DNA from: Flavobacteriales bacterium
GTDB lineage: Bacteria > Bacteroidota > Bacteroidia > Flavobacteriales_D > Crocinitomicaceae
NCBI GenBank assembly: GCA_015665275.1
Contig: JADFAL010000012.1
Coordinates: 1-41,462, forward strand
Length of the DNA: 41,462 nucleotides
Direction: 5' to 3'
Shown here: positions 25,770-34,927 of the stretch, piece after piece
Numbering within the stretch: the first letter of the stretch is position 1
Layout: each line of letters opens with the position of its first letter
Notes under the pieces: model-generated
What the model was told of the DNA's origin: nothing
Database searches by the model: none
The model's input: only the letters and a program-made list of their open reading frames with translations
Position numbers and translations under genes: made by a program

Positions 25770-25777
25770 CAAATATA
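25770..25777 (-). promoter_or_regulatory. icd promoter -7 element
   Basis: On the minus strand, TATATTTG matches TAnnTTTG exactly and lies upstream of both candidate icd starts. The implied transcript start is near 25763. No convincing -33 box was seen. Confidence 0.4.
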
Positions 25778-25935
25778 ACTGATGCTTATGAGTTTTGAAA
25801 AATTGTGCTCATTTAAAGAATTAAAATGACTTATTTGTTTTATAAAATTGGCTTATTCTTCCACAGACATCAAGTTTCGGATTGAATTGTTTATTTTGGA
25901 TCACAATACAAACACACAACTCAAACTATAAATCT

Positions 25936-26511
25936 ATGGATGCTCAAGAAGCACTTAAAATTCTAAAAGAAGGAAACGAACGCTATGTGAATGGTGAATT
26001 GGTGCACCCACATACTAGTAGTACTCGCCGCGATACTTTGACCGAATCGCAACACCCGTTTGCCGTAATATTAAGCTGCGCTGATTCACGCGTTGTTCCC
26101 GAATTGATTTTCGATCAGGGATTGGGAGATTTATTTGTGATTCGTGTTGCAGGAAACATTGCCAAGGACAAGGTTCTCGGAAGTATGGAATACGCCGTGA
26201 AATTTTTGAATTCCAAACTGATTATTGTATTGGGCCACGAAAGTTGCGGTGCTGTTGGTGCAAGTCTTGGAGATAGTGATCCTGGCGGACACATTGGAGC
26301 CATTATTGAAAAAATCAAACCGGCAGTTTACATGGCAAAACGCATGCCTGGCGATCATTTAACGAATGCTATTCAAGTGAATGCACAATTGGTATCGGAA
26401 GAAATCAAGGAATCGAAACCTATTTTGAACGAATCAGTGAAGCACGGTGGCTTAGAAGTAGTTTCGGCATATTATGAACTCAAAACAGGTAGAGTGAAAT
26501 TTTTTGATTGA
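25936..26511 (+). CDS. can: Beta-class carbonic anhydrase
   Basis: A 191-residue cytosolic enzyme that interconverts CO2 and bicarbonate. The zinc ligands are clear: Cys48 with Asp50 and Arg52 in CADSR, and His101 and Cys104 in GHESCGAV. The ATG at 25936 is used because MDAQEALKILKEGNERY is a normal N-terminus; an in-frame start at 25882 adds an unlikely extension. It converges on a gene for the C-terminal half of an SbtA-type bicarbonate transporter, which points to a former or present bicarbonate supply function. A bidirectional terminator lies between them. Confidence 0.95.
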   Translation: MDAQEALKILKEGNERYVNGELVHPHTSSTRRDTLTESQHPFAVILSCADSRVVPELIFDQGLGDLFVIRVAGNIAKDKVLGSMEYAVKFLNSKLIIVLGHESCGAVGASLGDSDPGGHIGAIIEKIKPAVYMAKRMPGDHLTNAIQVNAQLVSEEIKESKPILNESVKHGGLEVVSAYYELKTGRVKFFD

Positions 26512-26534
26512 TCCCTACGAAACTCGAACAAACG

Positions 26535-26580
26535 AAAAAGGCCAGCATCTCGACTCCGCTCGATGATCTGGCCTTTTTTT
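26535..26580. terminator. Bidirectional intrinsic terminator
   Basis: AAAAAGGCCAG (26535-26545) pairs with CTGGCCTTTTT (26568-26578), and both ends carry A/T runs. It lies between the carbonic anhydrase stop and the stop of the opposing transporter gene, so it can end transcription from both sides. The inner arms ATC/GAT and CGA may pair further. Confidence 0.85.
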
Positions 26581-26599
26581 ATTAGTATTTGGAGAAGTG

Positions 26600-27187
26600 T
26601 TATCCGTGCATTGTATGTATGATGTTCGCATAAATGGGAATCCCAATCATCACGTTTATGGGGAATGTGATCCCCAGCGCCATTGGTAGATACAAACTTG
26701 GATTGGCGTCCGGGACAGCTTGCTTCATTGCTGCTGGGACGGCGATGTAAGATGCACTGGCTCCTAGAATAGCGAACAAAAGTTGATTTCCTCCTGAATC
26801 CGTAATTTGCATACTTAGAAATAAAGCGACAAACCCTCCGAAAAATGGCATCAGTGCGGAAAACAAAAATGGGTAGATTCCTTTTTTCACGATAATCCCT
26901 AATTGCTTCCCACTGGTCAATCCCATATCTAGAAGGAATACTGCAAGGAAGCCCTTGAAAATGTCTGTGGTAAAGGGACGTACATCAGCGGCTTGCTTTT
27001 CTGAGGCTAGGAATCCGATGATCAAACTTCCAATAATGAGCAAAACACTACCGTTGGTGATAGAATGCCAGACTACTTTTCTGAACCCTGAGGTTTCTCC
27101 TTTTTCTCCGTTTGTCTTTTTAAAGTACTTAATGAGCAATATTGCGACGATAATTGCCGGTGCTTCCATCATTGCTATGAGTGTCAA
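26600..27187 (-). pseudogene. C-terminal half of an SbtA-type sodium/bicarbonate transporter (probable remnant)
   Basis: The 195 residues correspond to the second half of SbtA (Sbt_1 family), whose full proteins are about 320-375 residues. LIAMMEAPAIIVAILL is the mid-protein motif that opens the second half. KGFLAVFLLDMGLTSGKQLG, GASASYIAVPAAMKQAVPDANPSLYLPMALGITFPINVMIGIPIY match the end. Only a TTG (27187) can start it. The frame is closed by a TGA at 27215-27217, inside the divergent DUF2188 gene. No first half occurs elsewhere in the window. About five membrane helices remain. A deletion or rearrangement at about 27190 is the simplest reading; expression as a half-transporter is possible but less likely. 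Confidence 0.75.
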
Positions 27188-27197
27188 AAAAATAATT

Positions 27198-27425
27198 ATG
27201 AGTCGAAAAGTATATCATGTCGTTAAGACAGAAGACGGATGGGCAGGAAAAGCAAGAGGTGGAGAACGTGTTTCAGTAAAAGGTAATACAAAAGCCGAAG
27301 TAGTGGCAAGGACAGCGGGAATTGCCAAGAATTATGGAAATTCACAAGTGGTAATACACAAAATGGATGGAAAGATTCAGAGTGAGAGAACTTATGGGAA
27401 TGATCCATTCCCTCCGAAAGGCTAA
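27198..27425 (+). CDS. DUF2188-like small protein
   Basis: A 75-residue protein, MSRKVYHVV followed by EDGWAGKARGGERVSVKGNTKAEVVARTAGIAKN and ending in ERTYGNDPFPPKG. This is the DUF2188 pattern: a small beta-alpha-beta domain with a conserved W and a C-terminal YG-DP-PP motif. The function of this family is unknown; members are often near phage or plasmid-borne genes but also chromosomal. Its 5' end abuts the truncation point of the bicarbonate transporter remnant. A strong terminator follows. Confidence 0.8.
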   Translation: MSRKVYHVVKTEDGWAGKARGGERVSVKGNTKAEVVARTAGIAKNYGNSQVVIHKMDGKIQSERTYGNDPFPPKG

Positions 27426-27443
27426 TGGTTTTTAATTTTTTGG

Positions 27444-27475
27444 AAAGGGCTGCATTCGTGTAGCCCTTTTCTTTT
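27444..27475 (+). terminator. Intrinsic terminator after the DUF2188 gene
   Basis: AAAGGGCT (27444-27451) pairs with AGCCCTTT (27462-27469) and is followed by TTCTTTT. It starts about 19 bp after the stop codon. Confidence 0.8.
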
Positions 27476-27547
27476 AGTTCCGTCCCAAATCCCGTCCCCA
27501 CTATCCAAAACTTCCACACCCAACTCCCTCACAAAACCAATACGCAC

Positions 27548-27576
27548 AAAAAAAGGAGCTAGTTTCCTAACTCCTT
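27548..27576 (-). terminator. Intrinsic terminator of tRNA-Gln
   Basis: On the minus strand, AAGGAG-TTAG and CTAG-CTCCTT form a stem around a GAAA-type loop, followed by seven T. It lies 6 bp beyond the tRNA 3' end, as expected for the tRNA transcript. Confidence 0.75.
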
Positions 27577-27581
27577 AATTG

Positions 27582-27654
27582 TTGTCCCACTAGGGCTCGA
27601 ACCTAGACTCTTCTGGACCAAAACCAGACGTGTTGCCAGTTACACCATGGGACA
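27582..27654 (-). tRNA. tRNA-Gln (anticodon TTG)
   Basis: The minus strand folds into a complete 73-nt cloverleaf. The acceptor stem is TGTCCCA/TGGGACA with discriminator A. The anticodon stem TCTGG/CCAGA carries loop TTTTGGT with anticodon TTG. The T arm is CTAGG-TTCGAGC-CCTAG. CCA is not encoded. It reads CAA (and by wobble CAG) codons. Confidence 0.96.
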
Positions 27655-27988
27655 GTTTCACAACGTTCCCCGAAATCTAACGGGTTTGGTGTTATTTGCT
27701 TCGCTAATGCTATGCAAAGGCGAGGGCAAAAATAGCAACAATAATTAATTCAACAAAAAAACTAGAATAAATTCATTTCCCTTTTTTATTTCTTCTTATT
27801 TAATCATTCACAATCACCTCGCAACAGTCTGTATATCAAGCTTTCGAACGAAATATCACGAATCCAATTAACCTTGTTGGCATTTTTTCACTTTTGGGCA
27901 CTCATTCTCAAGGTTGAATTTTTTAAATTCGCATTGCCGCAAAGGCTAGGCTTTCTATTGCCTAAACTTTACTTTATAACAAAGAAGA
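27655..27988. other. 334-bp AT-rich spacer between tRNA-Gln and the DUF2723 gene
   Basis: No gene was found. A minus-strand TATTTTTG (27734-27727) matches the -7 promoter consensus and could start the tRNA-Gln transcript. On the plus strand no exact TAnnTTTG precedes the DUF2723 start. The middle part is a featureless A/T-rich stretch. Confidence 0.45.
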
Positions 27989-30900
27989 ATGGACTACAAG
28001 AAAACTAACACCTACCTCGGTTGGATTATTTTTATCATCGCAACTACGGTATATTTCATGACACTGGAAGACTCCGTGAGTTTGTGGGATTGTGGTGAGT
28101 ATGTAACAGCCGCGTACAAATTAGAAGTAGGTCACCCGCCGGGAGCACCTTTATTTATGGTACTAGGACGCCTGGCATCTTTCTTCGCTGACCCTGAAAA
28201 TGTTGCCGTATGGATCAACCGTTTATCAGCAGTTTCGAGTTCCGCAACCATTCTCTTCATGTTCTGGTCGATTACCCTTTTCGTGAAAAAGATGATTCTT
28301 CGCACAAAAGAAGAACTTGATAAAGGTGACAAAATCGCCATCTTCGGAAGCGCCATTGTTGGAGCACTCGCTTACACATTCTCAGAATCATTCTGGTTCT
28401 CTGCTGTGGAGGGAGAGGTATATGCAATGTCATCATTGTTCACCGCCATTATCTTCTGGGCAGCCTTGAAATGGGACGAAGAAATGATTCAGGTGCAACA
28501 AGGTAAATTGGTTCCAAGAAACGTATCTCCAGATCGTTGGATGCTCCTGATCATGTTCATGCTTGGGCTGGCAGTCGGAGTTCACTTATTGGGTATTCTT
28601 GTCGTTCCAGCAATCGCATACATCGTATACTTCCGATACAATGGAATCTCTCAGAAATTCTTCCAAATTTATATTGGCGTAGCCATCTTCAGCGCAATCG
28701 TTGGTATGTTTAAAATGGGGAACGGTGCCGGTGATGTCTTCAGTGAAATCATTAAACAAGCAATCGTTCTAGGAATTCTATATGGATTGTTCATCTGGTC
28801 ACGATCTCAAAAAATTATCGAATTCTTATTGGTAGGATTGATGTCCATTGTCCTGTTAAGTTTCATTCAAGACGGGGTGATTACCGGATCGGTTTCGTTC
28901 GCTGCTTTCCTAGAGATTACATTGGTTAATACATTCGGGATGCCTTTCTATGCAGGAACTTTCTTATTCTTTGTGATTCTTGTAGGAGCATTTGTCTACT
29001 TCCTACGCCGCTCTAGAAAAAATGGTAACAGAACAATTTACAGTGCCGTAATGGGATTGTTATTGCTTCTCATTGGATATGGTTCATTTGCCGTAATCGT
29101 TATTCGTTCCAATGCAAACACGCCGTTGGATGAAAACGATCCAGAGAACCTGGTAACATTACACTCCTACTTGAAACGTGAACAGTACGGTTCTGCCCCG
29201 TTGGCATATGGACAATATTGGAACTCACGTGAAAGTGGAGGTCAGTTTGTAGATGTAGGAAACGGTCAGCAGCAATGGAATGCCGGAGCCAACAGAAGCA
29301 ATTGGGAAGATCAATCACCGATTCACTTGCGTCGATTTGTAGTGAAGCAAGGAGATGATGTGGTTCGAGCCTTTCAAGACGAAAAGAATGCGAAACAATT
29401 TATCAGTAAAAATAAAGGCCTAACCATCGAGGAGACGTATTTCGTGTCCAACGAAGACACTCGTGAGGAAGCGATTCCGACATATTCACAGAACACCTTG
29501 TTCCCACGAATGTATTGGTCCGCAGACCCTGCGCGTGTCGACTCCTACAAAGATTGGTCAGGATATAGCGCTAACGACGAAACGACTACCGAACTTGGTA
29601 AAGATGGAAAGCGAATTCCAACCATGGGAGAAAACCTAACATTCTTCTTCCGTTACCAAGTAAATTGGATGTACTGGCGCTATTTCTTCTGGAATTTCTC
29701 CGGACGACAGAATGATATTCAAGGAAGCCGCGGTGGAGCCATGCGTGGAAACTGGCTTTCTGGTTACAGCATAGTTGATAATGCGCGATTGGGAGATCAG
29801 AGTGCAGCGCCTTATTATACCAAAGAAAATAAATCGAACAACAATTTCTTCTTGCTGCCACTGGTACTTGGATTGATTGGTTTATTCTTCCATGCATACC
29901 GTTCGCCAAAGCAGGCATTTGTTCTGTTCCTAGCCTTCCTATTTACAGGGCTCGCCATTGTAATCTATCTGAATCAGAAAACACTGGAACCGCGTGAACG
30001 AGATTATGCATATGCCGGTTCGTTCTATTTCTTCGCCATGTGGATAGGAATGGGCGTCTTTGGTCTTTATGAAACATTCAAAAACATTTCAAAAGAAACC
30101 TTGAAGAAACTTGGTTTTGCAGCAGGTGGAGGACTGTTCCTCTTCCTCATCCTTGACACGGGCTCTCCGGTTGGAATGCCTGCAACCATGGGATGGATCA
30201 TTGTCCTCTTGCTCATTGCGGCGATGATGGCAATCATGTTTGGTGCGAAGAAAGTCACACAGAAAAATACGCATGGAGCCTTTCTCGCTTCAGTGCTTGC
30301 CTTAATAGTTCCGTTACTCATGGGTATGGAAGGTTGGGACGATCACGATCGAAGCAACAAAACTTCAGCGCATGATTTAGCATACAACTACCTAGTTTCG
30401 TGTCAACCGAACGGAATCATTTTCACGAATGGAGATAACGACACCTTCCCGCTTTGGTATATGCAAGAGGTAGAGGAGAAATTCACAGACGTTCGTGTGT
30501 GTAACTTGTCGTTGATGCAGACAGACTGGTATACGAACCAGATGAAGATGAAAGCATACGGATCTGAACCGCTTCCAATCAAGTTCACAGAAGATCAAAT
30601 CTTGATGAACTACGGAGGAACAGATCAAGTATTCTTCAAGCGATTGATCGACCTAATGCGTGAGGATGCGAAGAACGAAGACATCATCAAAAAAATGTTA
30701 GCGTTACGTATCAAAGCAAATCCGGATATGGCCATGCAGAAGACGCAAAATCTAATGATAGCTATTCCTCAAATTTTAGCCGGTGCTCAAGCGGGATCTC
30801 CACAGGCAGAGAAGCAAATCCGTAAGTACATTGCAGTGGCAAGAAAACCACTCAAAACGAGCGACACCACAAGCTTCATTTACGAGAAGTTGTCCGTGGG

Positions 30901-32437
30901 AATGCGCATCTACAACGATATGGAAAGTGGTGCTATTCAATTGGATCAAGCGAAATTCACCTTGTTCAATAAGCATGTATTCAAATTCGAGGATGGTTGG
31001 GACCTTACCAACTTGCCTGACGCAATGGCCTTCGTTCGTAATGACGAGAATATGATGCCGCTTGAAACAGGTGGAGAATTGTATCGTTTCTTCCCGAGCA
31101 CAGGGTTTATAATGGATGTAAACGAAAAGAACCTTGTTGCATCAGGATTGGTGAATGAGAAACAATTGAAAGATTGCAGTAAGAGCATCCGATTCCGTTT
31201 CCGTTACAGCACCGAACAAAACAAAGAGAACCCGAGTTACACAGTGGAAGGAATTCCAATGTCTCGAGCACGTCAGTTGAACAAATCATACTTGAAGAAA
31301 GAACAAGTAATGATGTTGGATATCATCGCAAACAACAACTGGGAGCGTCCATTGTACTTCTCTTCTCCATCTGGGTCTGAAGTAGCCAGCGCAATCTTAC
31401 ACGGTTACTCAGGTAACTTTGGTGATGGATCGATCAAGCAAAACGGTATGGCATTCGAATTGACGCCTTTGGATGGAACTCCTGGAATCAACCGTGATCG
31501 TATGTATGATAACTTGATGAATAAGTACCATTTCGGAGATATGAAGAACCCGGATGTGCTTACAGATTACTACACACGTCGTCACACAACTCAGTATAGA
31601 AGTCACTTCTATCGATTAGCATCTAGCTACTTGCGTGAGATCGAATACGCTGAAGGCGTTGCAGCAAGCAATGCAAACATGAGTGCTTCTGATGTTCTTT
31701 CTGAAGAAAAACAAAAAGAGTACATGCAGAAAGCTGTTAAATTGTTGAAGAAATCACTTGAGGTAATGCCAGCGGATGTTGTTATCGATCATAGTGAACC
31801 TGCAGCAACAGGTGAAGCATATCTAGTCAACGGAAGAACGCGTCGCGGATACACAGATGGTGTTCTTCACGATTATGTGGATGTCTTCTACGTTGCCGGT
31901 GACAAAGAATCTGCGCGTAAATTGGCAAAAACACTTGCTGATCAATACGAGTCGATATTCGAGTACTTCGAGAAATCAGATGCACGAATTACAGGTAGCG
32001 AGCACAACGTGAAGGATCTTTATGCAGCCATTGAATCGTACTTCGTAGTATATGGAGCTGTTTCCAACGAGGAACCAGGAAGTGATTTGGATAATCGCAT
32101 GTTTAAAACGTTGAGCAAGGTATATAGTACGATTATTCCGAACATGACAAGAACACTTAGAGATGCTGCCGAGAATAATGGCGAGACAATTAGCCGTGGA
32201 TCATCTCAATCTGGAATAAATGCTGGAAGAATGTTTGCGATTGAGGATTTCACAAATGGAATTGCGTACCGCGTAGGTTTCAAAGAAATGCCGCAGGAGC
32301 CGGTTCCATCACAACGACCGGCAACCAACCCTCAGGGTGGCAATCAACAGCTTCCAACTGGAAATGGTCAAACACCTCCGGGGAATGCCCAACCAACTGG
32401 ACAGCCACAGGGCCAACAAGGTAACTTGGCGCAATAG
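27989..32437 (+). CDS. DUF2723 polytopic membrane protein, very long (1482 aa)
   Basis: The N-terminus is classical DUF2723: YLGWIIFIIATTVYFMTLEDSVSLWDCGEYVTAAYKLEVGHPPGAPLF, whose acidic Asp/Glu pair resembles the catalytic site of GT-C glycosyltransferases such as protein O-mannosyltransferases. Some ten to thirteen helices lie in residues 1-780. A periplasmic-type globular region follows (about 790-1440) with NGDNDTFPLWYMQEVE, ERPLYFSSPSG and late helical repeats. The last ~45 residues are rich in Pro, Gln, Gly and Asn (QRPATNPQGGNQQ...). Family members are usually shorter (roughly 1000-1100 residues), so the insert and tail are notable. A role in protein glycosylation is inferred from fold similarity only. 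Confidence 0.88.
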   Translation: MDYKKTNTYLGWIIFIIATTVYFMTLEDSVSLWDCGEYVTAAYKLEVGHPPGAPLFMVLGRLASFFADPENVAVWINRLSAVSSSATILFMFWSITLFVKKMILRTKEELDKGDKIAIFGSAIVGALAYTFSESFWFSAVEGEVYAMSSLFTAIIFWAALKWDEEMIQVQQGKLVPRNVSPDRWMLLIMFMLGLAVGVHLLGILVVPAIAYIVYFRYNGISQKFFQIYIGVAIFSAIVGMFKMGNGAGDVFSEIIKQAIVLGILYGLFIWSRSQKIIEFLLVGLMSIVLLSFIQDGVITGSVSFAAFLEITLVNTFGMPFYAGTFLFFVILVGAFVYFLRRSRKNGNRTIYSAVMGLLLLLIGYGSFAVIVIRSNANTPLDENDPENLVTLHSYLKREQYGSAPLAYGQYWNSRESGGQFVDVGNGQQQWNAGANRSNWEDQSPIHLRRFVVKQGDDVVRAFQDEKNAKQFISKNKGLTIEETYFVSNEDTREEAIPTYSQNTLFPRMYWSADPARVDSYKDWSGYSANDETTTELGKDGKRIPTMGENLTFFFRYQVNWMYWRYFFWNFSGRQNDIQGSRGGAMRGNWLSGYSIVDNARLGDQSAAPYYTKENKSNNNFFLLPLVLGLIGLFFHAYRSPKQAFVLFLAFLFTGLAIVIYLNQKTLEPRERDYAYAGSFYFFAMWIGMGVFGLYETFKNISKETLKKLGFAAGGGLFLFLILDTGSPVGMPATMGWIIVLLLIAAMMAIMFGAKKVTQKNTHGAFLASVLALIVPLLMGMEGWDDHDRSNKTSAHDLAYNYLVSCQPNGIIFTNGDNDTFPLWYMQEVEEKFTDVRVCNLSLMQTDWYTNQMKMKAYGSEPLPIKFTEDQILMNYGGTDQVFFKRLIDLMREDAKNEDIIKKMLALRIKANPDMAMQKTQNLMIAIPQILAGAQAGSPQAEKQIRKYIAVARKPLKTSDTTSFIYEKLSVGMRIYNDMESGAIQLDQAKFTLFNKHVFKFEDGWDLTNLPDAMAFVRNDENMMPLETGGELYRFFPSTGFIMDVNEKNLVASGLVNEKQLKDCSKSIRFRFRYSTEQNKENPSYTVEGIPMSRARQLNKSYLKKEQVMMLDIIANNNWERPLYFSSPSGSEVASAILHGYSGNFGDGSIKQNGMAFELTPLDGTPGINRDRMYDNLMNKYHFGDMKNPDVLTDYYTRRHTTQYRSHFYRLASSYLREIEYAEGVAASNANMSASDVLSEEKQKEYMQKAVKLLKKSLEVMPADVVIDHSEPAATGEAYLVNGRTRRGYTDGVLHDYVDVFYVAGDKESARKLAKTLADQYESIFEYFEKSDARITGSEHNVKDLYAAIESYFVVYGAVSNEEPGSDLDNRMFKTLSKVYSTIIPNMTRTLRDAAENNGETISRGSSQSGINAGRMFAIEDFTNGIAYRVGFKEMPQEPVPSQRPATNPQGGNQQLPTGNGQTPPGNAQPTGQPQGQQGNLAQ

Positions 32438-32446
32438 AATAAAACG

Positions 32447-33058
32447 GTGAAACAATTTCGAACCCCATATTTTTTTCGATGGATTTTTCATCGAAGAGTA
32501 TGGGGTTTTTCACGTCGTAACGGAATCGTCTATCTTACTTTTGATGACGGCCCAACACCGGAGTGCACGCATTGGATTTTGGATCAACTGGCCGAGAGAA
32601 ACATTAAAGCAACCTTCTTTTGTGTGGGCTCGAATGCCAAAAAACACCCCGATTTGATGGAACGCATGCAGTCGGAAGGACATACCATCGGGAATCATAC
32701 CATGCGTCATGAAAAAGGGACTCAAACGAAAAAAGAAGACTATTTAAAAAGCGTTGAAGAAGCCGCTGAATTTGTTCCTTCTCAACTGTTTCGCCCTCCT
32801 TATGGAAGAATCCCGATGGGGTACACCAAAGAATTGCGAAAAAAATACAATGTCATAATGTGGACATGGCTATCGTATGACTACCATCCTGAAGTAAGTC
32901 CAGAGAGAATCCTGAAGCGCGCAGAAACAATTCAATCCGGGGACATTCTCGTGCTACATGACAACGTCAAAAGCTTCGACAAACTCAAAGAAACGCTTCC
33001 TGACTTACTTAGTTTGATTGAAAAAAAAGGATTGAAGTTTTCCCCTATCTCCGCTTGA
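32447..33058 (+). CDS. Polysaccharide deacetylase (NodB domain)
   Basis: A 203-residue NodB-homology protein, GTG start at 32447, 9 bp after the DUF2723 stop and probably in the same operon. Catalytic and metal residues are in TFDDGPTPE (Asp33, Asp34) and HTIGNHTMRH (His84, His88). FRPPYGR and a late LVLHDN segment complete the NodB motifs. It has no clear signal peptide; a basic leader (FFRWIFHRRVW) precedes the domain. It would remove N-acetyl groups from a glycan such as peptidoglycan or an exopolysaccharide; the substrate is unknown. Its end overlaps the convergent DUF2480 gene by 14 bp. Confidence 0.92.
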   Translation: MKQFRTPYFFRWIFHRRVWGFSRRNGIVYLTFDDGPTPECTHWILDQLAERNIKATFFCVGSNAKKHPDLMERMQSEGHTIGNHTMRHEKGTQTKKEDYLKSVEEAAEFVPSQLFRPPYGRIPMGYTKELRKKYNVIMWTWLSYDYHPEVSPERILKRAETIQSGDILVLHDNVKSFDKLKETLPDLLSLIEKKGLKFSPISA

Positions 33059-33548
33059 ATACTGGCACCGTTGAACAAGGCTCACCGTACATGATGCTTT
33101 TGGCAACTGGCTGAAGCTTTCGCACCAATTCTGACATCGCAACTTCTGGCTGAGAAACATCAGCACATCCCTTAATGATAATGCGTCCGTCTTGAAATTC
33201 GGAAAGATCCAAACCGTGGATTTTATCCATGAGTAACTTTGAAGAAAGCATTTCGGCCGATCCAATAACGTAATCAGCACCGTTCTCTTGTAGTTTCGAG
33301 GCAACCAACATATATGCCCAAGTAGGAATAATGGCGTCTGTCGAACAATGAACATATACCGCTCTGGATGCATATGACTCCCAATCGTTTGATTTGATCC
33401 AGGCACGAAAATCCTTCTCCTTCAAAACCATCCCCTGCCAAAGCTGATCCGTCAAATCAATCCCGACTAGTTCCACTCGCGGTTTGAAATCCGCCAAATC
33501 CATAGCAATAAGCCCACTTTCTTTTACGCGATTAACTATCTCATCCAT
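33045..33548 (-). CDS. DUF2480 family protein
   Basis: About 167 residues from the ATG at 33548 (MDEIVNRVKESGLIAMDLADF, the usual N-terminus); an ATG nine codons earlier is less likely. Family landmarks are LKEKDFRAWIKSNDW, the STDAIIPTWAYMLVASKLQ segment and a C-terminal KGCADVSQPEVAMSELVRKLQPVAKSIMYGEPCSTVP. The paired Cys and the late GEPCSTVP suggest a ligand or metal site. The function is unknown. These genes are often found near Fe-S or general housekeeping genes in Bacteroidota, but there is no such link here. Confidence 0.85.
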   Translation of the reverse strand: MDEIVNRVKESGLIAMDLADFKPRVELVGIDLTDQLWQGMVLKEKDFRAWIKSNDWESYASRAVYVHCSTDAIIPTWAYMLVASKLQENGADYVIGSAEMLSSKLLMDKIHGLDLSEFQDGRIIIKGCADVSQPEVAMSELVRKLQPVAKSIMYGEPCSTVPVFKRR

Positions 33549-33594
33549 TCTCCAAAAATACAACGTTCCCTTCAAATATGCTTACTTTAATGCC

Positions 33595-34866
33595 ATGGAA
33601 GTGACGCGGCACAAATGGCGCAACATTTTATTACTGATTTTGGCGGGTGAAGCTATTTTCCTGCTTCCCTTTGTACTCGTGCGTATTTTTCGACCTACCT
33701 TCTTAAAAGTCCTCGAAGTGTCTAACACAGAACTTGGTTGGTGCTTCTCTGCCTATGGATTTGTAGCATTGGCTTCCTATTTCCTTGGTGGATTGATTGC
33801 CGATCGTATGGCTCCAGAAAAGCTCATTGGCTCGGCTTTAATTGCCACTTCCTTTGGTGGATTCTACCTCGGAACTATCCCTACTCCTCAAGCATTGATC
33901 ATTCTGTACTCATACTGGGGTGTTACAACAATTCTCTTATTCTGGGCGCCTTTAATTAAAGCAACACGGGCTTGGGGATCAAACAAGAATCAAGGAATGG
34001 CATTCGGACTTCTCGATGGAGGTCGTGGTGCTGTTGCTGCGCTTATCGGTTTTTTAGGAATTTTATTGTTTTCCAGCCCTTCAGAAAACGAAACCTTGAG
34101 TGATGCCGAACGCTTGGCATCGTTTCAAAGGATTGTTTGGACCACCTCGGCTATCGTATTCAGTGCTGGAATTCTGGTATTTATCCTTCTTCGATCCGGG
34201 AAAGCCTCGGAAAATGAAACAAAATCCAATAGGAGCAATCCATTTTTACTATTAAAGGAAACGCGTATCTGGCTGTTAATGATCATCGTTCTAACAGCCT
34301 ATGTTGGATATAAAATCACTGATTTCTTCCCGCTATATGCTACAGAGGTCATGAAAATGGATGAGATCACGGCCGGCAAAATGGGGACCGCATTGATGAT
34401 TTGTCGACCGATTACAGCTATTACCATTGGACTAATAGCGGATCGATTTGTAAAGTCAAAAGTTCTAGGAATCTTCTTTGTGCTCATGGTAATTGAGGGG
34501 GCTCTATTTGCGTCAGGTATCATCAGCAAAGAACTCACGATTGTTTTCACCTTCAACATGCTTCTTACCGGAATTGCCATTTACGGCGCACGTGCGTTGT
34601 ATTTTTCACTAATCGAAGAAGGAAAATTCTCATTGAACAAAACAGGGCAAGTGGTTGGATTTGTCTCGATCATTGGCTTCACGCCTGATATTTTTGTAGG
34701 CCCGACATCTGGATACTTTCTGGATAACTATCCGGGAATTGCAGGATTTCAATTCATTTTCGCCGGATTGTTTCTCTGTGCAATATTGGGAGCTCTTGCC
34801 AGCTACTTCTTCAGCACAGGCTCTAGAAGAAAAACCAAGGAATCAAAACCGAGAGATCAAATTTAA
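33595..34866 (+). CDS. Major facilitator superfamily transporter
   Basis: About 423 residues with twelve predicted helices. The start at ATG 33595 (MEVTRHKWRNILLLILAGEAIFLLPF) precedes helix 1; an in-frame ATG at 33484 would add a stretch antisense to the DUF2480 gene. The loop after helix 2 reads GGLIADRMAPEKLIG, a good match to the MFS signature G-x3-D-R-x-G. A matching GLIADRFVKSKVLG opens the second half. Similar Bacteroidota proteins are annotated as sugar-phosphate or nitrate/nitrite-type permeases, but the substrate cannot be told here. Confidence 0.88.
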   Translation: MEVTRHKWRNILLLILAGEAIFLLPFVLVRIFRPTFLKVLEVSNTELGWCFSAYGFVALASYFLGGLIADRMAPEKLIGSALIATSFGGFYLGTIPTPQALIILYSYWGVTTILLFWAPLIKATRAWGSNKNQGMAFGLLDGGRGAVAALIGFLGILLFSSPSENETLSDAERLASFQRIVWTTSAIVFSAGILVFILLRSGKASENETKSNRSNPFLLLKETRIWLLMIIVLTAYVGYKITDFFPLYATEVMKMDEITAGKMGTALMICRPITAITIGLIADRFVKSKVLGIFFVLMVIEGALFASGIISKELTIVFTFNMLLTGIAIYGARALYFSLIEEGKFSLNKTGQVVGFVSIIGFTPDIFVGPTSGYFLDNYPGIAGFQFIFAGLFLCAILGALASYFFSTGSRRKTKESKPRDQI

Positions 34867-34927
34867 AAACCCAAGAGTCGAGGGTAGAATAGTCACATCA
34901 ATCACTCAAGAATTGTATTTTTAGCCT

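Noticed and set aside
29586-29918. 110-codon minus-strand frame inside the DUF2723 gene
   Set aside because: Lies fully within a confident gene and has shadow-like composition.
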